This document shows positions 50,631 through 60,433 of a stretch of DNA of 64,000 bases, one piece after another; the first letter of the stretch is position 1, and every line of letters begins with the position of its first letter. This stretch comes from Stutzerimonas sp. S1. Lineage in GTDB: Bacteria; Pseudomonadota; Gammaproteobacteria; Pseudomonadales; Pseudomonadaceae. The notes beneath the pieces were generated by a model. It made no database searches and had not been told where the DNA came from. It saw only the letters and a program-made list of their open reading frames with translations. The stretch is from contig NZ_JAOEIY010000002.1 in NCBI RefSeq assembly GCF_025966695.1, positions 124,001 to 188,000 on the forward strand, written 5' to 3'. The position numbers and the translations under genes were made by a program.

Positions 50631-52250
50631 ATGTTCATCCGCAATTTGAATATTTCCAAACGCTCGGCGTTGGGCTTCGGCCTGATCGGGCTGCTCGTGC
50701 TGCTGCTTGGCCTGTTTGCTCTACGGCAGATGAACTTGATTCGCGAGGAGGGAAGCGAGGTCAGCAGTCAATGGCTGCCGAGCATCACGGCGTTGGGTGA
50801 AGTGAACCAACACACCTTGCGAATCCGCATCCATACCCTGCGTTTGTTGCTCGATCGCACGAGGGTAGAGGAGAACCGGGCGGTCTTGGAGCGCTTTCGC
50901 AATGACTTGCGTCCGCTCGAAGAGGCTTACGCGCGGACCATTTTCATGGCTGAGGAAAGGGCTATCTTCGGCCGCTATCTGGCGGAGCGGCAGCGCTTCG
51001 AGGAGGTTCTGAGCGAAGTTCAGCGATTGGAAGGCAGTGGGCAGCTAGAGGCTGCGGTCGAGCTCGTTGGTTCTCAGTTCAATCAGGTCGCCAGCGCCAT
51101 GAGCAGTGAAGTACGTGCTTTGGTTGAGTTCAACCGGACGCAGGCTGAGCTATCGACCGAAAGCGCACAGACGTACTTCGTTTCCGCGCGAGCCTGGATG
51201 GTCGCAATGTTGGTCGGTGCGGGGCTGTTGACCTGGCTGCTGGCATGGGTTTTCACCCGCAGCATCGTGAAGCCGCTGGGGCAAGCCGTCGCTGTCGCGG
51301 AAAGCGTGGCTGGGGGGGATCTTGCCCGGCCGATCGAAATCGAGGGCAATGATGAACCGGCGCGCTTGCTGATGTCTCTCAAAACCATGCAGACCAGCCT
51401 GCGCGATACCATCCAGCGGATTTCCGACTCCTCCAATCAGCTCGCTTCCGCTGCCGAAGAGTTGAACGTGGTCACCGAAGACTCCACCCGCGGGTTGCAT
51501 CAACAGAACACCGAGATCGAGCAGGCCGCCACGGCAGTGAACGAAATGACCACAGCAGTCGACGAGGTCGCTCGCAATGCGGTGGCAACCTCGGAAGCGT
51601 CGCGCGAATCCGATGCAACCGCGCAGCACGGACGCCAGCAGGTCATCCGTACGGTCGACTCCATCGGTCTGCTGGCTGGCGATGTGACGAACACCGCCGC
51701 AGTCGTCGAGCAGCTGGCAGGGCAGGTGCGTGACATTAGCAAGGTGCTGGATGTTATCCGTGCGATCGCCGAACAGACCAACCTACTGGCGCTGAACGCG
51801 GCGATCGAAGCGGCACGGGCGGGTGACGCCGGTCGTGGTTTCGCCGTGGTGGCAGATGAAGTGCGGGCGCTGGCGCATCGCACCCAGCAGTCGACCCAGG
51901 AGATCGAGCAGATGATCGGCGATGTTCATCGGGGCACCGATCAGGCTGTGCAGGCAATGCAATCCAGCAACGAGCGCGCCCGCACCACGCTCGAGATGGC
52001 GCAGGCAGCGGGTACAGCGCTGGATGCCATTGCAGACGCGATCGGTCAGATCAGTGAACGCAACCTGGTGATCGCCAGCGCATCGGAAGAGCAGGCGCAG
52101 GTCGCTCGCGAGGTCGACCGCAATCTGGTGAACATCCGCGATCTGTCACTGCAGACCTCGGCCGGTGCCAACCAGACCAGCGCGGCTAGCCAGGAACTGG
52201 CGCGACTGGCTGTCGATCTGAACGCTCTGGTGGCCCGCTTCAGTATCTGA
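50631..52250 (+). CDS. Methyl-accepting chemotaxis protein
   Basis: 539-residue transmembrane chemoreceptor that controls CheA kinase. TM1 is at about residues 13-32 and TM2 at about 185-208. The periplasmic part between them is alpha-helical and of the four-helix-bundle size. A HAMP domain follows, then the signalling tip [21 protein letters not shown] and its flanking methylation helices. There is no CheR-binding C-terminal pentapeptide. The ATG at 50631 was preferred over one six codons earlier, because the conserved protein begins MFIRNL. The ligand is unknown. Confidence 0.93.
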   Translation: MFIRNLNISKRSALGFGLIGLLVLLLGLFALRQMNLIREEGSEVSSQWLPSITALGEVNQHTLRIRIHTLRLLLDRTRVEENRAVLERFRNDLRPLEEAYARTIFMAEERAIFGRYLAERQRFEEVLSEVQRLEGSGQLEAAVELVGSQFNQVASAMSSEVRALVEFNRTQAELSTESAQTYFVSARAWMVAMLVGAGLLTWLLAWVFTRSIVKPLGQAVAVAESVAGGDLARPIEIEGNDEPARLLMSLKTMQTSLRDTIQRISDSSNQLASAAEELNVVTEDSTRGLHQQNTEIEQAATAVNEMTTAVDEVARNAVATSEASRESDATAQHGRQQVIRTVDSIGLLAGDVTNTAAVVEQLAGQVRDISKVLDVIRAIAEQTNLLALNAAIEAARAGDAGRGFAVVADEVRALAHRTQQSTQEIEQMIGDVHRGTDQAVQAMQSSNERARTTLEMAQAAGTALDAIADAIGQISERNLVIASASEEQAQVAREVDRNLVNIRDLSLQTSAGANQTSAASQELARLAVDLNALVARFSI

Positions 52251-52501
52251 GCGGCACAACCGAACGCCCGTCGCCCGGTCGATGCCCTGGTCAGCGCCGG
52301 GGCATGTTTCCGCTGAGTCGGCTGGCAGCTGCGCGGGTATGACCGTTTGCCTTCTGGCGTGCAACGGCCGGCAAGGCTGGGCTAATGCGTGCGAGCCGCG
52401 TAGTATCCGGCGTTTTTTACGAGTGGCGGGCTCGTCGGCCAGCAAGTCGTGCGGCGGACGGGCCGCCATGTCTACAGCCAGATAGTCTCGAGAAGCAGCC
52501 C

Positions 52502-53734
52502 ATGTCCGATCTGCCAAGCCGTACCTTCCGATTTCTCAGCCGCACCAGCCTGGTCGCCCAGATCATCGTCGGCCTCGTTGCCGGTGGCGTGCTGGCGTTG
52601 CTGGTGCCGTCCGCGGCGCAATCGGCGGGCTTGCTCGGCGATCTGTTCGTGGCGGCGCTGAAGGCCGTCGCACCGGTGCTGGTGTTCGTACTGGTCACCG
52701 CTTCGCTGGCCAACCACAAGCGCGGCCAGCCGACTCATGTCCGACCGATCATCCTGCTTTATGCGCTGGGAACTATTAGCGCCGCGGTGGTGGGGGTGAC
52801 CGCAAGCTTCCTGTTTCCCACCGAGCTGACGCTGGTCAGCCAGACCACCGACGTGACCCCGCCGTCCGGTGTCACCGGCGTTCTGCAGACGTTGCTGTTC
52901 AACGTCGTGGATAATCCGGTGCGGGCGCTGATCAGTGGCAACTTCATTGGCATTCTGGCGTGGGCCATCGGACTGGGCTTCGCGTTTCGCCATGCTGGGG
53001 AGAGCACGCGGCAACTTGTCAGTGATCTGTCCGATGGCGTGACGCTGATCGTCAAGGTTGTCATCCGGTTGGCGCCGCTGGGTGTGTTCGGCCTGGTTGC
53101 CAGCACGCTGGCTGAATCGGGCTTCGAAACCCTGTTGGGCTATCTGCAGCTGTTGTTGGTGCTGGTAGGCAGCATGCTGTTCATGGCGTTGGTGATCAAT
53201 CCGCTGATCGTGTATTGGCAGATTCGCCGCAATCCCTATCCGCTGGTGTTCATGTGCCTGCGTGAAAGCGGGATCACGGCGTTCTTCACCCGTAGTTCGG
53301 CGGCGAACATCCCGGTCAATCTGCAGCTTTGCCAGCGTTTGGGCTTGCACAAGGATACCTATTCGGTGTCGATTCCTCTGGGGGCGACTATCAACATGGG
53401 TGGCGCCGCGATCACCATCAGTGTGCTGACGTTGGCAGCGGTCCATACCTTGGGCGTGGCCGTGGATCTACCGACGGCGTTGCTGCTGAGCCTGCTTGCC
53501 TCTGTGTGCGCCTGCGGTGCATCGGGGGTGGCGGGTGGATCGTTGCTGCTGATCCCGCTGGCGTGCAGCCTGTTCGGTATCTCCAACGACTTGGCGATGC
53601 AGGTGGTGGCAGTTGGCTTCATTATCGGCGTAGTGCAGGATTCCGCCGAAACCGCGCTCAACTCATCGACCGACGTGCTGTTCACCGCTGCTTCGTGCCT
53701 TGCTCATGGCGATACGGTCGAGGCGGATGGCTGA
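52502..53734 (+). CDS. sstT: Serine/threonine-sodium symporter SstT
   Basis: Dicarboxylate/amino acid:cation symporter family (DAACS) inner-membrane protein, 410 residues. Conserved features include the [18 protein letters not shown] segment, [19 protein letters not shown] (the family's Ser-rich hairpin and NMGG motif) and SVQDS-like [21 protein letters not shown]. Start MSDLPSRTF was chosen; the frame is open upstream without similarity. It imports Ser and Thr with Na+. Confidence 0.92.
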   Translation: MSDLPSRTFRFLSRTSLVAQIIVGLVAGGVLALLVPSAAQSAGLLGDLFVAALKAVAPVLVFVLVTASLANHKRGQPTHVRPIILLYALGTISAAVVGVTASFLFPTELTLVSQTTDVTPPSGVTGVLQTLLFNVVDNPVRALISGNFIGILAWAIGLGFAFRHAGESTRQLVSDLSDGVTLIVKVVIRLAPLGVFGLVASTLAESGFETLLGYLQLLLVLVGSMLFMALVINPLIVYWQIRRNPYPLVFMCLRESGITAFFTRSSAANIPVNLQLCQRLGLHKDTYSVSIPLGATINMGGAAITISVLTLAAVHTLGVAVDLPTALLLSLLASVCACGASGVAGGSLLLIPLACSLFGISNDLAMQVVAVGFIIGVVQDSAETALNSSTDVLFTAASCLAHGDTVEADG

Positions 53735-53785
53735 AACGGAAAGCGCTGCTGGCGCAGCCTGCGAATAAACCCGCTACAGAAACGA

Positions 53786-53816
53786 CAACGGCGCCCGAAG
53801 GCGCCGTTGTGTTTTT
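53786..53816. terminator. Bidirectional terminator between sstT and fabB
   Basis: Ten-base arms CAACGGCGCC/GGCGCCGTTG with a CGAA tetraloop, followed by TGTTTTT on the plus strand and by TCGTTTCTG on the minus strand. It can end both convergent transcripts. Confidence 0.85.
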
Positions 53817-53831
53817 CTGCGATGGACGCGA

Positions 53832-55049
53832 TCAGCCTTTCCAGCGCTTGAGCACCAGCGTGGCGTTGGTGCCGCCGAAGCCGAAGCTGTTGCTCATGAC
53901 GGTGTCGAGCTGAGCGTTCTCACGCGATTGACGCAGGATCGGCATGTCGGCGACTTCCGGATCCAGCTCATCGATGTTGGCCGAACCGGCGATGAAATTG
54001 CCTTCCATCATCAGCATGCAGTAGATCGCCTCGTGCACGCCGGCGGCGCCCAGCGAGTGACCGGACAGGCTCTTGGTGGAGCTGATGGTCGGGACCTTGT
54101 CGCCGAACATGTTGCGCACAGCCTTGATCTCGGCCACATCACCGACCGGAGTGGAGGTGCCGTGAGTGTTGAGGTAGTCGATCGGGCCTTCAACGGTGGA
54201 CATCGCCTGCTGCATGCAGCGCAGCGCGCCTTCACCGCTCGGGGCAACCATGTCGTAGCCATCGGAAGTGGCGCCGTAACCGACGATTTCCGCGTAGATC
54301 TTGGCGCCGCGCTTGAGTGCATGCTCCAGCTCTTCGACTACGACCATGCCGCCACCGCCGGCAATGACGAAGCCGTCACGCTTGGCGTCATAGGCGCGGG
54401 AGGCCTTCTCCGGCGTGTCGTTGTACTGGCTGGACAGCGCGCCCATGGCGTCGAACAGGCAGCTCTGGCTCCAATGTTCTTCCTCGCCGCCTCCGGCAAA
54501 GACCACGTCCTGCTTGCCCATCTGGATCTGCTCCATGGCATGGCCGATGCAATGCGCGCTGGTCGCGCAAGCCGAAGCGATGGAGTAGTTGATGCCCTTG
54601 ATGCGGAACGGGGTCGCCAGGCAGGCCGACACGGTGCTGCTCATGGTGCGCGGCACGCGGTATGGGCCGATGCGCTTGACGCCCTTGTCGCGCAGGATGT
54701 CGATGGCTTCCATCTGGTTGATGGTCGAAGCACCACCGGAGCCAGCTACCAGGCCGATGCGCGGGTTGGAGATGTCGTCGGCGCTGAAGCCGGCATCCTT
54801 TACCGCTTGTTCCATGGCCAGGTAGGCATAGGCCGCGGCGTCACCCATGAAGCGCAGGACCTTGCGGTCGATCAGCTCTTCGAGATTCAGGTTGACGGAG
54901 CCGGAAACCTGGCTGCGCAGACCCATGTCCGCATAAGCCTGATTGAAGCGAATGCCGGGGCGGCCGGCGCGCAGGTTGCCGGAGACGGTCTCTTTGTCAT
55001 TGCCCAGGCAGGAAACGATACCCAGGCCGGTGATCACGACGCGACGCAT
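53832..55049 (-). CDS. fabB: 3-oxoacyl-ACP synthase I (FabB)
   Basis: Condensing enzyme needed for elongation in unsaturated fatty acid synthesis, 405 residues. Catalytic Cys161 lies in [12 protein letters not shown], and the two active-site His residues are in [11 protein letters not shown] and [12 protein letters not shown]. The ATG at 55049 gives the standard start [10 protein letters not shown] and follows AAGGA. It is second in the fabA-fabB operon, 11 bp after the fabA stop. Confidence 0.97.
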   Translation of the reverse strand: MRRVVITGLGIVSCLGNDKETVSGNLRAGRPGIRFNQAYADMGLRSQVSGSVNLNLEELIDRKVLRFMGDAAAYAYLAMEQAVKDAGFSADDISNPRIGLVAGSGGASTINQMEAIDILRDKGVKRIGPYRVPRTMSSTVSACLATPFRIKGINYSIASACATSAHCIGHAMEQIQMGKQDVVFAGGGEEEHWSQSCLFDAMGALSSQYNDTPEKASRAYDAKRDGFVIAGGGGMVVVEELEHALKRGAKIYAEIVGYGATSDGYDMVAPSGEGALRCMQQAMSTVEGPIDYLNTHGTSTPVGDVAEIKAVRNMFGDKVPTISSTKSLSGHSLGAAGVHEAIYCMLMMEGNFIAGSANIDELDPEVADMPILRQSRENAQLDTVMSNSFGFGGTNATLVLKRWKG

Positions 55050-55060
55050 GCGGATGTCCT

Positions 55061-55576
55061 TCAAAAGCTGTCGGTAGAGGTGAACAGGCCGACGCGCAAA
55101 CCTTCGGCACTGTAGATCTCGCGGCCATCGACGCTGACCGTACCATCGGCGATGCCGAGGATCAGCGAGCGGTTGATGGTGCGCTTGATATGGATGTTAT
55201 AGGTGACCTTCTTGGCGGTCGGCAGGACCTGGCCAAAGAATTTCACTTCGCCCGAGCCGAGGGCACGGCCGCGGCCGGGGTTGCCCTGCCAGCCGAGATA
55301 GAAGCCGACCAGCTGCCACATGGCGTCCAGGCCCAGGCAGCCGGGCATGACCGGATCGCCTTCGAAATGGCAAGCGAAGAACCAGAGATCAGGGTTGATA
55401 TCCAGCTCGGCGACTAGCTCGCCCTTGCCATACTTGCCGCCCACTTCGCTGATGTGAACGATACGATCGACCATCAGCATGTTCGGCGCGGGCAGTTGCG
55501 CATTACCGGGACCGAAGAGCTCGCCGCGGCTGCAACGAAGCAGGTCTTCCCGAGTAAAGGCGTGTTGTTTGGTCAT
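55061..55576 (-). CDS. fabA: 3-hydroxydecanoyl-ACP dehydratase/isomerase FabA
   Basis: Introduces the cis double bond at the C10 stage, committing acyl chains to unsaturated fatty acids. 171 residues, full length. Catalytic His70 and Asp84 are present ([23 protein letters not shown]). It is first in the fabAB operon, divergent from gpsA. Confidence 0.97.
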   Translation of the reverse strand: MTKQHAFTREDLLRCSRGELFGPGNAQLPAPNMLMVDRIVHISEVGGKYGKGELVAELDINPDLWFFACHFEGDPVMPGCLGLDAMWQLVGFYLGWQGNPGRGRALGSGEVKFFGQVLPTAKKVTYNIHIKRTINRSLILGIADGTVSVDGREIYSAEGLRVGLFTSTDSF

Positions 55577-55987
55577 GCGTATTCCTCAATGGGCCCTTCT
55601 ATGCAGGGCTTATCGCTGCTCACTGACCGGCGCCGGCAAGCGGAGCCTGGTTATAAAGACTAGTCATAGACTGTCGCGTTGTGGCTAAAGTCACAGCGTG
55701 GTCAGTCGGTCATTCGCCCGGTCATCCACCGTTCGACAACGAAAGGGCGGAATCGGCCGGCTACTTTAACACTCCTTGCCCGGCAACGAAGACTTTGCGA
55801 CGGGTTCTTGTCATAGACCAATGTTCAACGCAGTAATGCCGTCACCGCTGCAAATGGCTTCGTGTCGTCATCCTGCGCGGTTCGCAAGACGTTGATGACC
55901 GCGCTCCGGGGCTGGTGCTGGCCGCGTGCGGCGCGCTACGTATAATGCCCCGCACCGCCATCCGAAATGGCCCACTACGGTAACCAC
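55577..55987. other. Divergent fabA/gpsA intergenic region
   Basis: About 410 bp without a supported gene. A TATAAT hexamer at 55941-55946 is a likely -10 for gpsA, although no good -35 is seen. On the minus strand the fabA promoter could not be fixed with confidence; a T/A-rich patch around 55650-55675 is the most likely place. I saw no clear operator palindrome for a FabR- or DesT-type regulator. Confidence 0.5.
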
Positions 55988-57010
55988 ATGACAGCTAAGC
56001 AACCTATCGCTGTGCTCGGCGGCGGCAGTTTCGGCACCGCAATCGCCAATCTGCTAGCGGAGAACGGGCATGCCGTCCTGCTTTGGATGCGCGACGCCGA
56101 ACAGGCCGAAAGCATTCGCACCCAGCGGCAGAACCCCCGATACCTCAAGGGGGTAAACATTCTGCAGCAGGTGCAGCCGACCACCGATCTCGCACAGACG
56201 CTCGATGCCTGCGAGCTGATCTTCGTCGCGCTGCCCTCGAGCGCGCTACGCCAGGCACTGCAGCCTCATTCAGCTCGGCTCGCCGGTAAGCAGCTGGTCA
56301 GCACTACAAAGGGCATCGAGGCGGACGGTTTCAAGTTGATGAGTCAGATTCTCGAGGAGGTTGCACCGCAGGCGCGGATCGGCGTGTTGTCCGGTCCCAA
56401 CCTGGCGCGCGAAGTGGCCGAGCACGCGCTGACCGCGACCGTGGTAGCCAGTCACGATGAGACACTTTGCCGCAACGTACAGGACGTCCTGCACGGTCGT
56501 ACCTTTCGCGTGTACGCCAGTGCCGATCGTTTCGGCGTCGAGCTTGGCGGGGCGTTGAAGAATGTCTACGCGATCATGGCGGGAATGGCGGCAGCGCTGG
56601 GAATGGGCGAGAACACCCGCAGCATGCTGATCACCCGTGCGCTCGCCGAGATGACGCGCTTTGCCGTCAAGCTCGGTGCCAATCCCATGACCTTTCTTGG
56701 CCTGGCCGGAGTAGGCGACCTGATCGTGACCTGCACCTCGCCGAAGAGCCGCAATTTCCAGGTGGGATACGCGCTGGGCGAAGGCCTCAGTCTGGAGGAG
56801 GCGGTTTCTCGTCTGGGTGAGGTGGCCGAGGGCGTCAATACGATCAAGGTGCTCAAGTGCAAAGCCGAGGAGCTGCAGGTCTACATGCCGCTGGTCGCGG
56901 GGCTGCATGCGATTCTTTTCGAGGGGCGTACGCTCGATCAGGTCATTGGTGCACTGATGAGCGGCGAGCCGAAGACTGACGTGGACTTCATTTCCACCGA
57001 TGGCTTCTGA
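55988..57010 (+). CDS. gpsA: NAD(P)+-dependent glycerol-3-phosphate dehydrogenase
   Basis: Reduces dihydroxyacetone phosphate to sn-glycerol 3-phosphate for phospholipid synthesis. 340 residues. The N-terminal nucleotide-binding motif [14 protein letters not shown] and the active-site lysine in [14 protein letters not shown] are intact, with [19 protein letters not shown] typical of GpsA. It is the first gene of an apparent gpsA-DUF4389-sixA operon. Confidence 0.96.
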   Translation: MTAKQPIAVLGGGSFGTAIANLLAENGHAVLLWMRDAEQAESIRTQRQNPRYLKGVNILQQVQPTTDLAQTLDACELIFVALPSSALRQALQPHSARLAGKQLVSTTKGIEADGFKLMSQILEEVAPQARIGVLSGPNLAREVAEHALTATVVASHDETLCRNVQDVLHGRTFRVYASADRFGVELGGALKNVYAIMAGMAAALGMGENTRSMLITRALAEMTRFAVKLGANPMTFLGLAGVGDLIVTCTSPKSRNFQVGYALGEGLSLEEAVSRLGEVAEGVNTIKVLKCKAEELQVYMPLVAGLHAILFEGRTLDQVIGALMSGEPKTDVDFISTDGF

Positions 57011-57033
57011 AGTAAGGACTACCGGAGATAACC

Positions 57034-57378
57034 ATGAACCATTCCAGTCGCAAGGCAGATCGAGAGTCGCTCATCCTGCGCGCCGTGTGGATGCTGCTGT
57101 TTTTTCTGGCCTGGCAGTTGGCTGAACTCGTACTGCTGGTGGTCGTGCTCCTGCAGTTCGTGCTGCGGGTCACCAAGGGGCAGCCAGATGCGGGCTTGCA
57201 GGGCTTCGGTGACAGTCTGAGCCAGTACGTTGCGCAGATCGGCCGCTACGCCACCTTCAATACCGAGCACAAACCCTGGCCACTGTCGGACTGGCCTGCA
57301 CCTCGTGCCGCCGATAGCGAGCTATGCGCGCAGACGCCACCGCAGACACCACCCAAGACGGAAGAACCGACGGCATGA
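57034..57378 (+). CDS. DUF4389 family protein
   Basis: 114 residues. One or two membrane helices near the N-terminus (about residues 18-46: MLLFFLAWQLAELVLLVVVLLQ) are followed by a soluble tail ending in a Pro/Thr-rich segment. The family is DUF4389, function unknown. It lies 23 bp after gpsA, and its stop overlaps the sixA start (ATGA), so it is part of the same operon. Confidence 0.85.
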   Translation: MNHSSRKADRESLILRAVWMLLFFLAWQLAELVLLVVVLLQFVLRVTKGQPDAGLQGFGDSLSQYVAQIGRYATFNTEHKPWPLSDWPAPRAADSELCAQTPPQTPPKTEEPTA

Positions 57379-57833
57379 AACTGTGGCTGTTACGTCATGG
57401 CGAGGCCGAGCCCCGCGCCCGTACCGATGCCGAGCGCAATCTGACCGAGCAGGGCAGGCGCGACGTCCGTGAAATTGCTGGCCATCTGCGCAATCGGCCG
57501 TTGCAGACGATCCTGGTGAGTCCTTATCAGCGGGCGCAGCAGACCGCGGAAATCGTGCGGCAGACACTGGGGTTCAGCGGTAGCTGCGAAACGGTGCCGT
57601 GGTTGACGCCTGATTCCGATCTGCGCGATGCGCTGCTGTATCTGGATCGGCGTACCGAAGAGCATCTGTTGCTGGTTACTCATCAGCCCTTTGTCGGTGC
57701 GCTCGGTGGCTGGCTGGTCCATGGCCAGCTCAGCGAGTCGCTGCCGATGGCGACGTCCAGTCTTGCTGAGCTGGAAGGCGAGGCACTGGCAGGAGGTTTG
57801 ATGCATCTGGCTTCTCTGCGCCACGTCCGCTGA
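57375..57833 (+). CDS. sixA: Phosphohistidine phosphatase SixA
   Basis: 152-residue histidine-phosphatase superfamily enzyme. The RHG motif is in LWLLRHGEAEPR, with catalytic His8. Second catalytic His is in LLVTHQPFVGAL. In E. coli SixA removes phosphate from phosphohistidine in phosphorelay or PTSNtr proteins; the target here is not known. It starts on an ATG overlapping the DUF4389 stop. Confidence 0.9.
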   Translation: MKLWLLRHGEAEPRARTDAERNLTEQGRRDVREIAGHLRNRPLQTILVSPYQRAQQTAEIVRQTLGFSGSCETVPWLTPDSDLRDALLYLDRRTEEHLLLVTHQPFVGALGGWLVHGQLSESLPMATSSLAELEGEALAGGLMHLASLRHVR

Positions 57834-57874
57834 CTGTGCCAAGAGTCAGATGTGCCCGAGCAATCCAGCATTCC

Positions 57875-57885
57875 AACAAGAACAA
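57875..57885 (+). promoter_or_regulatory. Possible Hfq/Crc-type CA motif ahead of a thioesterase gene
   Basis: AACAAGAACAA fits the AANAANAA pattern recognised by Hfq with Crc in Pseudomonas catabolite repression, and it lies within 10-20 nt of the start codon. This is motif recognition only. Confidence 0.35.
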
Positions 57886-57893
57886 TCATGTAA

Positions 57894-58337
57894 ATGGAGA
57901 GCGTGCCTTTGAGTATCTGGAAGCGCCAACCCGATCTGGACAGCCTGCACAGCAGTCGTAAGAACACCATCAGCGAACTGCTGGATATCCGCTTCGAGTC
58001 GTTCGACGAGGAATCCATCACCGCTAGCATGCCCGTCGATTCGCGCACTCATCAGCCGTATGGCTTGTTGCACGGCGGTGCCTCGGTGGTACTGGCCGAG
58101 ACCCTCGGCTCAATGGCTAGCTACCATTGCATCGATACCTCGAAGTTTTATTGCGTCGGCCTCGAGGTGAACGCCAATCATCTTCGCGCACTGCGCAGCG
58201 GTCGGGTGACCGGCGTTTGCCGCGCAGTGCACCTGGGGCGCTCGACGCACGTCTGGGATATTCGCCTGAGCGGCGAAGACGGCAAACCCAGCTGCATCTC
58301 CCGACTCACCGTAGCGGTGGTGCCGCTGCCCGGTTGA
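57894..58337 (+). CDS. Hotdog-fold thioesterase (YdiI/EntH-like)
   Basis: 147-residue single-hotdog enzyme of the acyl-CoA thioesterase I / EntH-YdiI type. The motif QPYGLLHGGASVVLAETLGS contains the HGG and the catalytic Glu of that class. Three starts are possible: ATG at 57894, GTG at 57903 and TTG at 57909; the ATG is given, but homologues often begin at SIWKR, favouring one of the later two. Physiological acyl-CoA is unknown. Confidence 0.85.
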   Translation: MESVPLSIWKRQPDLDSLHSSRKNTISELLDIRFESFDEESITASMPVDSRTHQPYGLLHGGASVVLAETLGSMASYHCIDTSKFYCVGLEVNANHLRALRSGRVTGVCRAVHLGRSTHVWDIRLSGEDGKPSCISRLTVAVVPLPG

Positions 58338-58470
58338 GCCTTGCGGCGCGCCGCAGCGAAAGGGTCTGTTGTTTGGCATGAATGCCGCTCATTCAGTCGT
58401 GCTATGGCAATTGCCCGACACTTGCGGCTACCAGACAATGGGCCCGACCTCCATCGCTGTGCCGGAACCC

Positions 58471-59280
58471 ATGTCGCAACCCATCTTCTTCGCCCATGCC
58501 AATGGCTTTCCGTCGGCCACCTATCGCAAGCTGTTTGCCGCGCTGGCACCGGAGTACAGCGTGGTACACATGGATCGGCACGGCCACGACCCACGCTTCC
58601 CGGTGGATGACAACTGGCACAACCTGCTGCAGGAGCTGTTCGAGCAGCTCGAGCGGCTGGATGAGCCGGTCTGGGGAGTAGGGCATTCCTTCGGTGGCAT
58701 GCTGCATTACCGCGCCGCGCTGCTGCGACCTGAGTTGTACCACGGCGTGGTGATGCTCGACTCGCCGCTGCCGACCTGGTTCGATCAGACCATCATCTGG
58801 GCCGCCAAGCGGCTGGGCTTCATCGATCAGCTCACGCCGGCCGGGCGTACGCTGGGCCGCCGCGAGCAGTTTGGCTGTGCCGAGGAGGCGCGCGCGTACT
58901 TCGCTGGCAAAGCACTGTTTCGCGGCTTCGATCCCGACTGTCTCGAGGCTTACATCGAACATGGGCTCGAGCCGGCCGGGCAGGGTATGCGTCTGCGTTT
59001 CGATCCGCAGACCGAGATCCAGATCTATCGCAGCGTGCCGCACGTCACGCCTGGCTGGCCGCCTTCGTTGAAGATTCCTCTAGCCATGGTCCGTGGCCGT
59101 GAAAGTCGCGTGGTGTTGCCGCACCACGGTTACCTGTTGCGGCTGATGTCACGTGGCGAGGCGCACAGCCTGCCGGGTGGCCACATGTTTCCGCTCGAGC
59201 GTCCGCAGGACACCGCCGAACTGCTCAGGCAGCTGTTCGGTCGCTGGAGCCTTGCCGAAGCCGCGCAGGGGATCGCATGA
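58471..59280 (+). CDS. Alpha/beta hydrolase (first of a coupled pair)
   Basis: 269-residue alpha/beta-hydrolase fold protein. Oxyanion motif HANGFPS lies at about residue 9, the nucleophile elbow GHSFGG has Ser73, and the catalytic His is in PGGHMFPLE near the C-terminus. An alternative start ATG lies 11 codons upstream (58438). The stop overlaps the next gene by four bases, so the two hydrolases are co-translated. Substrate unknown. Confidence 0.85.
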   Translation: MSQPIFFAHANGFPSATYRKLFAALAPEYSVVHMDRHGHDPRFPVDDNWHNLLQELFEQLERLDEPVWGVGHSFGGMLHYRAALLRPELYHGVVMLDSPLPTWFDQTIIWAAKRLGFIDQLTPAGRTLGRREQFGCAEEARAYFAGKALFRGFDPDCLEAYIEHGLEPAGQGMRLRFDPQTEIQIYRSVPHVTPGWPPSLKIPLAMVRGRESRVVLPHHGYLLRLMSRGEAHSLPGGHMFPLERPQDTAELLRQLFGRWSLAEAAQGIA

Positions 59281-60131
59281 GTCTCGCGTTCGAGGAAGTT
59301 AGGCTGAATCTGCCACACATCGAGGTCGCGGCTCATCTGTACGGCCCCGAAGAGGGCAGTCCGGTTATTGCGCTGCATGGATGGCTGGACAACGCCGCGA
59401 GCTTCAGTCGGCTGGCGCCGCGTCTGGAGGGTCTGCGCATCGTAGCGCTGGATTTGCCGGGGCATGGTCATTCCGCACATCGTCCAGCGGGGGCGGGTTA
59501 CAACATCTGGGACTATGTGCTCGACGTGCTGCAGGTGGCTGAACAGTTCGGCTGGCAGCGTTTCTCTTTGCTGGGCCACTCGATGGGCGCGATCGTTTCC
59601 GTGCTGCTGGCGGGTGCCTTGCCGGAGCGGGTCGAGCGTTTGGCACTGATCGATGGCGTGATTCCCTATACCGGTGAGGCGGATGACGCGCCGCAACGGC
59701 TTGGTGCGGCGCTGAACGCTCTGTTGGCCGTCGACGACAAGCGCAAGCCGGTCTATGCGACATTCGAGCAGGCGGTCGCTGCGCGAATGAAAGGCGTTGG
59801 CGCGGTCAGTCGTGAGGCGGCCGAGCGCCTGGCGCAGCGAGGATTGATGCCTGTTCCAGGAGGCTATACCTGGCGCACCGACGCACGGCTCATGCTGCCG
59901 TCACCGCTGCGACTGAGCCGCGCGCATGCCTTGGCATTTGTCGCCCGGGTTGCCTGCCCGACCAGTCTGGTGCTGGCGGACCAAGGACTGATGACCGAGC
60001 CGAAGATGCGTGAATTGGCCGCGAAGCTGCCTTTCGAGGTACATCACCTTGCCGGCGGCCACCATCTGCATCTGGATGACGAGACGGGCGCGGACGCTGT
60101 CGCGACGCTTTTCAACGCCTTCCTCCGCTAG
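59277..60131 (+). CDS. Alpha/beta hydrolase (second of a coupled pair)
   Basis: 284-residue alpha/beta hydrolase of the proline iminopeptidase/MhpC-like group. HGWLDNAASF forms the oxyanion region, GHSMGA holds the nucleophile Ser102, and a His lies near the C-terminus (GGHHLHLDDE). It starts on ATGA overlap with the preceding hydrolase. Substrate unknown; the neighbouring thioesterases and fab genes hint at fatty-acyl esters, which is inference only. Confidence 0.86.
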   Translation: MSLAFEEVRLNLPHIEVAAHLYGPEEGSPVIALHGWLDNAASFSRLAPRLEGLRIVALDLPGHGHSAHRPAGAGYNIWDYVLDVLQVAEQFGWQRFSLLGHSMGAIVSVLLAGALPERVERLALIDGVIPYTGEADDAPQRLGAALNALLAVDDKRKPVYATFEQAVAARMKGVGAVSREAAERLAQRGLMPVPGGYTWRTDARLMLPSPLRLSRAHALAFVARVACPTSLVLADQGLMTEPKMRELAAKLPFEVHHLAGGHHLHLDDETGADAVATLFNAFLR

Positions 60132-60235
60132 CCGAGCGAACACGCACGCGGCTGCAAGACTCTGTGGCAATCCCTTGCTTGACTTGCTTTTGGCAACTGG
60201 CGAGGCTGAACCCCTGTTTCAGCCGGGAGCCCCAG

Positions 60236-60433
60236 ATGATCGATTCCTACAGCTCACCCCTCAACGAACAGAGCGCTCCGTCGTCCTCGTCGACACCGTG
60301 GTGGCTCTCGGTGGCTCTCGGTGGGTATCGTGGGACGACCAGAGGCTGCTCCCTGCAGTTCTACAGGACACTCCTTGGTCGTGACGAAAACGACCGCCAG
60401 GTGAAAACCCTGCACTCGATGGTGATTCGTTGA
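60236..60433 (+). CDS. Candidate 65-residue protein coupled to the DUF4892 gene
   Basis: Small open frame in what would otherwise be a 298-bp gap. It starts with ATG after GGGAG at 8-bp spacing, starts MIDSYSSPLNEQSAPSSSS and continues into a Trp/Leu/Gly segment and a basic C-terminal half (GRDENDRQVKTLHSMVIR). Its stop TGA overlaps the TTG start of the DUF4892 gene (TTGA), the arrangement of translationally coupled genes. No family is recognised. A ten-base direct repeat (GGTGGCTCTC twice) falls inside it. Could still be a chance frame. Confidence 0.45.
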   Translation: MIDSYSSPLNEQSAPSSSSTPWWLSVALGGYRGTTRGCSLQFYRTLLGRDENDRQVKTLHSMVIR

